Assembly (NCBI RefSeq): GCF_008831285.2 | Contig: NC_045138.2 | Location: 14,086,571-14,150,570, forward strand | Direction of reading: 5' to 3' | Source: Nymphaea colorata | Taxonomy: Eukaryota; Streptophyta; Magnoliopsida; Nymphaeales; Nymphaeaceae | Length of the DNA stretch: 64,000 nucleotides | Part shown: positions 49,801-61,700 of the stretch, piece after piece | Layout: the number at the start of each line of letters is the position of its first letter | Position numbering within the stretch: the stretch's first letter is position 1 | Translations under genes and position numbers: made by a program | Notes under the pieces: generated by a model | What the model saw: the letters and a program-made list of their open reading frames with translations, nothing else | Databases searched by the model: none | Told to the model about the DNA's origin: nothing

Positions 49801-52800
49801 AAGGTCTTTCAGTGGCAACATTAAAGATTATTTTCCAAAATTGAGATGTCCTAATCTTCGACGCAAATGTTTATATCAATCATCCTATCAACATTGTATA
49901 AGATATTGTTGGATAAGATAAAATTTTGATATAACAAACATCTCCTTTTCTAAAACAATCCCTAATCAACTTCTCAGACCAGTGACCTTATGCCCTAGAC
50001 TTCTTTGATGAGAAACCAATATAACAAATATGATCAAATATTAAGCAGACATAAAAGTTAATCGGATAGGTGATTTTTAATAATTAGATATAGATGTAAT
50101 TGTAGATAAAGTAAATTGGGTCAGAGGTTTGATCAAGTAGGATATGGATCAGATGTTAAATTTCAACTTTGAAACTGGGTTATGGTTAAGAAGTCTAATC
50201 TGACCCAACTTAAATGTCATATTTGAATTTTAAATCTCATGTGAAGATCAAAGGTCTAATCTGATCAACTTTGTAGGTTAGATTTAGATTTTAGATCTAT
50301 GGTTTGGATCAGAGGTCTCATCTGATCGGTACAAGGTGTGAGATTTAGACTTTGGATCCATGGACTAGATCAGAGGTCTAACCTGATCTTGTTTAGATGT
50401 TGGATTTGGAATTCATGCCGAGTCTAGATACATAATCGACATTTTTTCAGGATGTACGGTGGCTTATAATCATCCCAATAAAAACGTTCAAAGGACATTG
50501 AAGTGAAAATGGATGTTTGTCAAAAAGATAAAGATTTCAACTTGTCATTATGCATTTCCAAAATATGAAACATTCAACACAAAATCTTTTAATTGAGGCA
50601 TTGATGACAATTTTCTTAACTCGGGATCTCCTAACCTTTGGTACAAATGCTTATATCAATCATTTTCACAACACAATACAACATGCCGTTGGATAACATA
50701 AAATGTTCCTATAATAGAGCTCTCCTTTTCCCAAACCATCCCTAATCAACTTCCTAGACCTATGATCCAAGACCTAACATTTATATGATGAGAAAACAAG
50801 AACACAACCATAATCCAAGATTTGACAAACATCAAAGATAGTCAGATAGTTAGTTGGAAGAATCAATAGAATTAGATGTGATCGTAGCTCAAGTGGATAG
50901 GATCAGAGGTTTCATCGAGTGAGATATGGATCAGAGGTCTAATCTGATCTGGTTTAAATGTTGGATTTGGACTTTTGCTGAGTCTAGATACATAATCCAC
51001 ATTTTCTCATGATGTAGGGTGGCTTCTAATCATCCGAATGATCACCTTCAAAGAACAATGCAGTGCAAGCAGATGTTTCTCAAAAAGATAAAGATTTCAA
51101 GTTTAAATGTATAAATTGATTAGGTATGAAACCTTCCAACACTAAATCTTCTAATAGAGACTTTGAAGGTAATTTTCTTACATTGAGATGTGCTAATCTT
51201 CGATGCAAATGATTCTATCAATCATTCTGACAACACTAATAATAACATAAATTGTTCATATAATGGGCATCTCCATTTCCCAAACCATCCCTAATCAACA
51301 TCCTAGTTCGTGATCCCAGACGTAACATTTATTTTGAAAGAAAACAACATCTTAGCCACAATACATGATTTGTGAGATGTCAAAGTTAATAAACATGTAT
51401 TTGGATGAATGAGCAGAATTAGATCGGATCGTAGATCAAGTGGATCGGATCAAAGGTTTCATCAAGTGGGATATGGATCAGAGGTCAAACCTGATCCAGT
51501 TTAGATGTTGGATTTGGAACTTGAGCTTGGCATCTGGATCAGAAGTCTAATCTGACCCGGTTTAGATGTTGGACTTGAGTTCTAAGTCTCACGTCAAGAT
51601 CAGAGGTCTAATCTGATCTGATTTAGATGTTGGATTTAGATTTTGGAAGTACGGTTTGGATCAAAGGTCTAATATGATCTGTTTTGGGTGTTGGATTTGG
51701 ATGTTGGATCAATGGACTAGATCAGAGGTCTAATCTGATCCAGTGTTGAACGTTGGAGTGGGGTAACTTCTAATCATCCCAATAAACAAGTTCAAATGAC
51801 ATTATACAAAAAATGGATATCTATCAAAAATATAATGATTTCAATTTTCCATTTACGCATTTATTATATATGAAATCTTCAACACAAGGTCTTTCAGTGG
51901 CAACATTAAAGATTATTTTCCAAAATTGAGATGTCCTAATCTTCGACGCAAATGTTTATATCAATCATCCTATCAACATTGTATAAGATATTGTTGGATA
52001 AGATAAAATTTTGATATAACAAACATCTCCTTTTCTAAAACAATCCCTAATCAACTTCTCAGACCAGTGACCTTATGCCCTAGACTTCTTTGATGAGAAA
52101 CCAATATAACAAATATGATCAAATATTAAGCAGACATAAAAGTTAATCGGATAGGTGATTTTTAATAATTAGATATAGATGTAATTGTAGATAAAGTAAA
52201 TTGGGTCAGAGGTTTGATCAAGTAGGATATGGATCAGATGTTAAATTTCAACTTTGAAACTGGGTTATGGTTAAGAAGTCTAATCTGACCCAACTTAAAT
52301 GTCATATTTGAATTTTAAATCTCATGTGAAGATCAAAGGTCTAATCTGATCAACTTTGTAGGTTAGATTTAGATTTTAGATCTATGGTTTGGATCAGAGG
52401 TCTCATCTGATCGGTACAAGGTGTGAGATTTAGACTTTGGATCCATGGACTAGATCAGAGGTCTAACCTGATCTTGTTTAGATGTTGGATTTGGAATTCA
52501 TGCCGAGTCTAGATACATAATCGACATTTTTTCAGGATGTACGGTGGCTTATAATCATCCCAATAAAAACGTTCAAAGGACATTGAAGTGAAAATGGATG
52601 TTTGTCAAAAAGATAAAGATTTCAACTTGTCATTATGCATTTCCAAAATATGAAACATTCAACACAAAATCTTTTAATTGAGGCATTGATGACAATTTTC
52701 TTAACTCGGGATCTCCTAACCTTTGGTACAAATGCTTATATCAATCATTTTCACAACACAATACAACATGCCGTTGGATAACATAAAATGTTCCTATAAT

Positions 52801-55800
52801 AGAGCTCTCCTTTTCCCAAACCATCCCTAATCAACTTCCTAGACCTATGATCCAAGACCTAACATTTATATGATGAGAAAACAAGAACACAACCATAATC
52901 CAAGATTTGACAAACATCAAAGATAGTCAGATAGTTAGTTGGAAGAATCAATAGAATTAGATGTGATCGTAGCTCAAGTGGATAGGATCAGAGGTTTCAT
53001 CGAGTGAGATATGGATCAGAGGTCTAATCTGATCTGGTTTAAATGTTGGATTTGGACTTTTGCTGAGTCTAGATACATAATCCACATTTTCTCATGATGT
53101 AGGGTGGCTTCTAATCATCCGAATGATCACCTTCAAAGAACAATGCAGTGCAAGCAGATGTTTCTCAAAAAGATAAAGATTTCAAGTTTAAATGTATAAA
53201 TTGATTAGGTATGAAACCTTCCAACACTAAATCTTCTAATAGAGACTTTGAAGGTAATTTTCTTACATTGAGATGTGCTAATCTTCGATGCAAATGATTC
53301 TATCAATCATTCTGACAACACTAATAATAACATAAATTGTTCATATAATGGGCATCTCCATTTCCCAAACCATCCCTAATCAACATCCTAGTTCGTGATC
53401 CCAGACGTAACATTTATTTTGAAAGAAAACAACATCTTAGCCACAATACATGATTTGTGAGATGTCAAAGTTAATAAACATGTATTTGGATGAATGAGCA
53501 GAATTAGATCGGATCGTAGATCAAGTGGATCGGATCAAAGGTTTCATCAAGTGGGATATGGATCAGAGGTCAAACCTGATCCAGTTTAGATGTTGGATTT
53601 GGAACTTGAGCTTGGCATCTGGATCAGAAGTCTAATCTGACCCGGTTTAGATGTTGGACTTGAGTTCTAAGTCTCACGTCAAGATCAGAGGTCTAATCTG
53701 ATCTGATTTAGATGTTGGATTTAGATTTTGGAAGTACGGTTTGGATCAAAGGTCTAATATGATCTGTTTTGGGTGTTGGATTTGGATGTTGGATCAATGG
53801 ACTAGATCAGAGGTCTAATCTGATCCAGTGTTGAACGTTGGAGTGGGGTAACTTCTAATCATCCCAATAAACAAGTTCAAATGACATTATACAAAAAATG
53901 GATATCTATCAAAAATATAATGATTTCAATTTTCCATTTACGCATTTATTATATATGAAATCTTCAACACAAGGTCTTTCAGTGGCAACATTAAAGATTA
54001 TTTTCCAAAATTGAGATGTCCTAATCTTCGACGCAAATGTTTATATCAATCATCCTATCAACATTGTATAAGATATTGTTGGATAAGATAAAATTTTGAT
54101 ATAACAAACATCTCCTTTTCTAAAACAATCCCTAATCAACTTCTCAGACCAGTGACCTTATGCCCTAGACTTCTTTGATGAGAAACCAATATAACAAATA
54201 TGATCAAATATTAAGCAGACATAAAAGTTAATCGGATAGGTGATTTTTAATAATTAGATATAGATGTAATTGTAGATAAAGTAAATTGGGTCAGAGGTTT
54301 GATCAAGTAGGATATGGATCAGATGTTAAATTTCAACTTTGAAACTGGGTTATGGTTAAGAAGTCTAATCTGACCCAACTTAAATGTCATATTTGAATTT
54401 TAAATCTCATGTGAAGATCAAAGGTCTAATCTGATCAACTTTGTAGGTTAGATTTAGATTTTAGATCTATGGTTTGGATCAGAGGTCTCATCTGATCGGT
54501 ACAAGGTGTGAGATTTAGACTTTGGATCCATGGACTAGATCAGAGGTCTAACCTGATCTTGTTTAGATGTTGGATTTGGAATTCATGCCGAGTCTAGATA
54601 CATAATCGACATTTTTTCAGGATGTACGGTGGCTTATAATCATCCCAATAAAAACGTTCAAAGGACATTGAAGTGAAAATGGATGTTTGTCAAAAAGATA
54701 AAGATTTCAACTTGTCATTATGCATTTCCAAAATATGAAACATTCAACACAAAATCTTTTAATTGAGGCATTGATGACAATTTTCTTAACTCGGGATCTC
54801 CTAACCTTTGGTACAAATGCTTATATCAATCATTTTCACAACACAATACAACATGCCGTTGGATAACATAAAATGTTCCTATAATAGAGCTCTCCTTTTC
54901 CCAAACCATCCCTAATCAACTTCCTAGACCTATGATCCAAGACCTAACATTTATATGATGAGAAAACAAGAACACAACCATAATCCAAGATTTGACAAAC
55001 ATCAAAGATAGTCAGATAGTTAGTTGGAAGAATCAATAGAATTAGATGTGATCGTAGCTCAAGTGGATAGGATCAGAGGTTTCATCGAGTGAGATATGGA
55101 TCAGAGGTCTAATCTGATCTGGTTTAAATGTTGGATTTGGACTTTTGCTGAGTCTAGATACATAATCCACATTTTCTCATGATGTAGGGTGGCTTCTAAT
55201 CATCCGAATGATCACCTTCAAAGAACAATGCAGTGCAAGCAGATGTTTCTCAAAAAGATAAAGATTTCAAGTTTAAATGTATAAATTGATTAGGTATGAA
55301 ACCTTCCAACACTAAATCTTCTAATAGAGACTTTGAAGGTAATTTTCTTACATTGAGATGTGCTAATCTTCGATGCAAATGATTCTATCAATCATTCTGA
55401 CAACACTAATAATAACATAAATTGTTCATATAATGGGCATCTCCATTTCCCAAACCATCCCTAATCAACATCCTAGTTCGTGATCCCAGACGTAACATTT
55501 ATTTTGAAAGAAAACAACATCTTAGCCACAATACATGATTTGTGAGATGTCAAAGTTAATAAACATGTATTTGGATGAATGAGCAGAATTAGATCGGATC
55601 GTAGATCAAGTGGATCGGATCAAAGGTTTCATCAAGTGGGATATGGATCAGAGGTCAAACCTGATCCAGTTTAGATGTTGGATTTGGAACTTGAGCTTGG
55701 CATCTGGATCAGAAGTCTAATCTGACCCGGTTTAGATGTTGGACTTGAGTTCTAAGTCTCACGTCAAGATCAGAGGTCTAATCTGATCTGATTTAGATGT

Positions 55801-57985
55801 TGGATTTAGATTTTGGAAGTACGGTTTGGATCAAAGGTCTAATATGATCTGTTTTGGGTGTTGGATTTGGATGTTGGATCAATGGACTAGATCAGAGGTC
55901 TAATCTGATCCAGTGTTGAACGTTGGAGTGGGGTAACTTCTAATCATCCCAATAAACAAGTTCAAATGACATTATACAAAAAATGGATATCTATCAAAAA
56001 TATAATGATTTCAATTTTCCATTTACGCATTTATTATATATGAAATCTTCAACACAAGGTCTTTCAGTGGCAACATTAAAGATTATTTTCCAAAATTGAG
56101 ATGTCCTAATCTTCGACGCAAATGTTTATATCAATCATCCTATCAACATTGTATAAGATATTGTTGGATAAGATAAAATTTTGATATAACAAACATCTCC
56201 TTTTCTAAAACAATCCCTAATCAACTTCTCAGACCAGTGACCTTATGCCCTAGACTTCTTTGATGAGAAACCAATATAACAAATATGATCAAATATTAAG
56301 CAGACATAAAAGTTAATCGGATAGGTGATTTTTAATAATTAGATATAGATGTAATTGTAGATAAAGTAAATTGGGTCAGAGGTTTGATCAAGTAGGATAT
56401 GGATCAGATGTTAAATTTCAACTTTGAAACTGGGTTATGGTTAAGAAGTCTAATCTGACCCAACTTAAATGTCATATTTGAATTTTAAATCTCATGTGAA
56501 GATCAAAGGTCTAATCTGATCAACTTTGTAGGTTAGATTTAGATTTTAGATCTATGGTTTGGATCAGAGGTCTCATCTGATCGGTACAAGGTGTGAGATT
56601 TAGACTTTGGATCCATGGACTAGATCAGAGGTCTAACCTGATCTTGTTTAGATGTTGGATTTGGAATTCATGCCGAGTCTAGATACATAATCGACATTTT
56701 TTCAGGATGTACGGTGGCTTATAATCATCCCAATAAAAACGTTCAAAGGACATTGAAGTGAAAATGGATGTTTGTCAAAAAGATAAAGATTTCAACTTGT
56801 CATTATGCATTTCCAAAATATGAAACATTCAACACAAAATCTTTTAATTGAGGCATTGATGACAATTTTCTTAACTCGGGATCTCCTAACCTTTGGTACA
56901 AATGCTTATATCAATCATTTTCACAACACAATACAACATGCCGTTGGATAACATAAAATGTTCCTATAATAGAGCTCTCCTTTTCCCAAACCATCCCTAA
57001 TCAACTTCCTAGACCTATGATCCAAGACCTAACATTTATATGATGAGAAAACAAGAACACAACCATAATCCAAGATTTGACAAACATCAAAGATAGTCAG
57101 ATAGTTAGTTGGAAGAATCAATAGAATTAGATGTGATCGTAGCTCAAGTGGATAGGATCAGAGGTTTCATCGAGTGAGATATGGATCAGAGGTCTAATCT
57201 GATCTGGTTTAAATGTTGGATTTGGACTTTTGCTGAGTCTAGATACATAATCCACATTTTCTCATGATGTAGGGTGGCTTCTAATCATCCGAATGATCAC
57301 CTTCAAAGAACAATGCAGTGCAAGCAGATGTTTCTCAAAAAGATAAAGATTTCAAGTTTAAATGTATAAATTGATTAGGTATGAAATCTTCCAACACTAA
57401 ATCTTCTAATAGAGACTTTGAAGGTAATTTTCTTACATTGAGATGTGCTAATCTTCGATGCAAATGATTCTATCAATCATTCTGACAACACTAATAATAA
57501 CATAAATTGTTCATATAATGGGCATCTCCATTTCCCAAACCATCCCTAATCAACATCCTAGTCCGTGATCCCAGACGTAACATTTATTTTGAAAGAAAAC
57601 AACATCTTAGCCACAATACATGATTTGTGAGATGTCAAAGTTAATAAACATGTATTTGGATGAATGAGCAGAATTAGATCGGATCGTAGATCAAGTGGAT
57701 CGGATCAAAGGTTTCATCAAGTGGGATATGGATCAGAGGTCAAACCTGATCCAGTTTAGATGTTGGATTTGGAACTTGAGCTTGGCATCTGGATCAGAAG
57801 TCTAATCTGACCCGGTTTAGATGTTGGACTTGAGTTCTAAGTCTCACGTCAAGATCAGAGGTCTAATCTGATCTGATTTAGATGTTGGATTTAGATTTTG
57901 GAAGTACGGTTTGGATCAAAGGTCTAATATGATCGGTTTTGGGTGTTGGATTTGGATGTTGGATCAATGGACTAGATCAGAGGTC
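46808..57985. repeat. Homogeneous 2085-bp higher-order repeat, about 5.4 copies
   Basis: The period is exactly 2085 bp: the motif CTTGGCATCTGGATCAGAAG recurs at 47356, 49441, 51526, 53611, 55696 and 57781. Each unit is A (744 bp), B (781 bp) and C (560 bp); A anchors are 46853, 48938, 51023, 53108, 55193 and 57278. The copies differ at only a handful of bases that I could spot, for example 47510, 48948, 48717, 57387 and 57563. The left border is at about 46808, where identity with the next unit starts; the right border is about 57985. Confidence 0.97.
47306..47610. repeat. 61-bp minisatellite block in subunit A (type example)
   Basis: Five units start at 47306, 47367, 47428, 47489 and 47550, a strict 61-bp period. 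The consensus begins GATCAGAGGTCTAA, continues TCTGATC, then GGTTTAGATGTTGGATTTGG. The start has an inverted pair, GATCAGA and TCTGATC, separated by 7 nt. The same 61-bp spacing recurs in subunit B (48100, 48161, 48222, 48283) and in the diverged left copy (43557, 43618, 43679, 43740), so it predates the larger units. Confidence 0.93.
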
Positions 57986-57988
57986 ATA

Positions 57989-58740
57989 TTTCATCAAGTG
58001 GCACATGGATCAGAGGTCAAACCTGATCCGGTTTAGATGTTGGATTTTGACCTTGAGCTTGGCATCTAGATCAGAAGCCAAATATGACCCGGTTTAGATG
58101 TTGGGTTTGAGTTCTAAGTCTCAAGTCAAGATCAGAGGTCTAATCTGATCTGATTTAGATGTTGGATTTAGATTTGTCAGATGTCAAAGTCAATCAAACA
58201 TGTATTTGGATGAATGACTAGAATTAGATCGGATCGTAGATCAGGTGGATTGGATCAAAGGTTTCATCAAGTGGCACATGGATCAGAGGTCAAACCTGAT
58301 CCGGTTTAGATGTTGGATTTTGACCTTGAGCTTGGCATCTAGATCAGAAGTCGAATATGACCCGGTTTAGATGTTGGGTTTGAGTTCTAAGTCTCAGGTC
58401 AAGATCAGAGGTCTAATCTGATCTGATTTAGATGTTGGATTTAGATTTGTCAGATGTCAAAGTCAATCAAACATGTATTTGGATGAATGACTAGAATTCG
58501 ATCGGATCGTAGATCAGGTGGATTGGATCAAAGGTTTCATCAAGTGGCACATGGATCAGATGTCAAACCTGATCCGGTTTAGATGTTGGATTTTGACCTT
58601 GAGCTTGGCATCTAGATCAGAAGTCGAATATGACCCGGTTTAGATGTTGGGTTTGAGTTCTAAGTCTCAGGTCAAGATCAGAGGTCTAATCTGATCTGAT
58701 TTAGATGTTGGATTTAGATTTTGGAAGTACGGTTAGGATC
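57989..58740. repeat. 273-bp segmental triplication between the two arrays
   Basis: Units begin TTTCATCAAGTGGCACATGG at 57989, 58262 and 58535, exactly 273 bp apart. Each contains part of the subunit A minisatellite tail plus the TTTGTCAGATGTCAAAGTCA segment. The third unit passes directly into the 1919-bp array. This marks the junction between the 2085-bp and 1919-bp families. Confidence 0.95.
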
Positions 58741-61700
58741 AGAGGTCTAATCTGATCAGTTTTAGACGTTGGATTTGGATGTTGGATCAATGGACTAGTT
58801 CAGAGGTCTAATCTGATTCGGTTTTGACATTGGAGTGGGGTAACTTCTAGTCCTACTCTTTGATGCAAATGTTTATGTCAATCATCCTATCAACACTATA
58901 TAAGATATCGTTGGATAAGATAAAATTTTGATATAACAAACATCTCCTTTTCTAAAACCATTCCTAATCAACTTCTCATACCAGTGACCTTACGCCCAAC
59001 ACTTGTTCGATGAGAAATCAATATAACAAATATGATCAAATATTCAGCAAACATCAAAGTTAACCAGATAGGTGATTTTGAATAATTAGTTTTAGATGTA
59101 ACCGTAGATAAAGTACATAGGGTCAGAGGTTTGATCTAGTGGGATATGGATCAGATGTGAGATTTCAACTTTGAAACCGGCTTATGGCTCAGAAGTCTAA
59201 TCTGACCCAACGTAAATGTTGCATTTGAATTTTAAATCTCATGTCAAGATCAGAGGTCTAATCTGATCTAAGTTGTAGGTTAGATTTAGAATTTAGATCT
59301 ATGGTTTGGATCAGAGGTCTCACCTGATCGGTACAAGGTGTGGGATTTAGACTTTGGATCCATGGACTAGATCAGAGGTCTAACCTGATCTTGTTTAGAT
59401 GTTGGATTTGGAATTCATGCCGAGTCTAGATACATAATCGACATTTTTTCAGGATGTACGGTGGCTTATAATCATCCCAATAAAAACGTTCAAAGGACAT
59501 TGAAGTGAAAATGGATGTTTGTCAAAAAGATAAAGATTTCAACTTGTCATTATGCATTTCCAAAATATGAAACCTTCAACACAAAATCTTTTAATTGAGG
59601 CATTGAAGACAATTTTCTTAACTCGGGATCTCCTAACCTTTGGTACAAATGCTTATATCAATCATTTTGACAACACAATACAACATGCCGTTGGATAACA
59701 TAAATTGTCCATATAATAGAGATCTCCTTTTCCCAAACCATCCCTCATCAACTTCATGGACCTATGCTCCTAGACCTAACATTTATATGATGAGAAAACA
59801 AAATCAAAGACATAATCCAAGATTTGACAAACATCAAAGATAGTCAGATAGTTAGTTGGAAGAATCGCCAGAATTAGAAGTGATCGTAGCTCAAGTGGAT
59901 AGGATAAGAGGTTCCATCGAGCGACATATGGATCAGAGGTCTAATCTGATCCGGTTTCAATGTTGGATTTGGACTTGGGCAGAGTCTAAATACATAATCC
60001 ACATTTTCTCATGATGTAGGGAGGCTTCTAATCATCCCAATGATCACCTTCAAAGGACAATGTAGTGGAAGCAGACGTTTGTCAAAAAGATAAAGGTTTC
60101 AACTTTAAATGTATGGATTGATTAAGTATGAAACCTTCCAACACTAGATCTTCTAGTACAGACTTTGAAGGTAATTTTCTTACATTGAGATGTCCTAATC
60201 TTCGATGCAAATGATTATATCACTCATTTTGACAACACTATAATAACATAAATTGTTCATATAATCTGCCATTTCCCAAACCGTCCCTAAACAACCTCCT
60301 AGTTCGTGATCCCAGACCTAAGATTTATTTTGAAACAAAACAACATCTTAGCCACAATACATGATTTGTCAGATGTCAAAGTCAATCAGACATGTATTTG
60401 GATGAATGACTAGAATCAGATCGGATCGTAGATCAGGTGGATTGGATCAAAGGTTTCATCAAGGGGCACATGGATCAGAGGTCAAACCTGATCCGGTTTA
60501 GATGTTGGATTTTGACCTTGAGCTTGGCATCTAGATCAGAAGTCTAATATGACCCGGTTTAGATGTTTGGTTTGAGTTCTAAGTCTCAGGTCAAGATCAG
60601 AGGTCTAATCTGATCTGATTTAGATGTTGGATTTAGATTTTGGAAGTACGGTTTGGACAAAAGGTCTAATCTGATCAGTTTTAGACGTTGGATTTGGATG
60701 TTGGATCAATGGACTAGATCAGAGGTCTAATCTGATTCGGTTTTGACATTGGAGTGGGGTAACTTCTAGTCCTACTCTTTGATGCAAATGTTTATGTCAA
60801 TCATCCTATCAACACTATATAAGATATCGTTGGATGAGATAAAATTTTGATATAACAAACATCTCCTTTTCTAAAACCATTCCTAATCAACTTCTCATAC
60901 CAGTGACCTTACGCCCAACACTTGTTCGATGAGAAATCAATATAACAAATATGATCAAATATTCAGCAAACATCAAAGTTAACCAGATAGGTGATTTTGA
61001 ATAATTAGTTTTAGATGTAACCGTAGATAAAGTACATAGGGTCAGAGGTTTGATCTAGTGGGATATGGATCAGATGTGAGATTTCAACTTTGAAACCGGC
61101 TTATGGCTCAGAAGTTTAATCTAACCCAACGTAAATGTTGCATTTGAATTTTAAATCTCATGTCAAGATCAGAGGTCTAATCTGATCTAAGTTGTAGGTT
61201 AGATTTAGAATTTAGATCTATGGTTTGGATCAGAGGTCTCATCTGATCGGTACAAGGTGTGAGATTTAGACTTTGGATCCATGGACTAGATCAGAGGTCT
61301 AACCTGATCTTGTTTAGATGTTGGATTTGGAATTCATGCCGAGTCTAGATACATAATCGACATTTTTTCAGGATGTACGGTGGCTTATAATCATCCCAAT
61401 AAAAACGTTCAAAGGACATTGAAGTGAAAATGGATGTTTGTCAAAAAGATAAAGATTTCAACTTGTCATTATGCATTTCCAAAATATGAAACCTTCAACA
61501 CAAAATCTTTTAATTGAGGCATTGAAGACAATTTTCTTAACTCGGGATCTCCTAACCTTTGGTACAAATGCTTATATCAATCATTTTGACAACACAATAC
61601 AACATGCCGTTGGATAACATAAATTGTCCATATAATAGAGATCTCCTTTTCCCAAACCATCCCTCATCAACTTCCTGGACCTATGATCCTAGACCTAACA

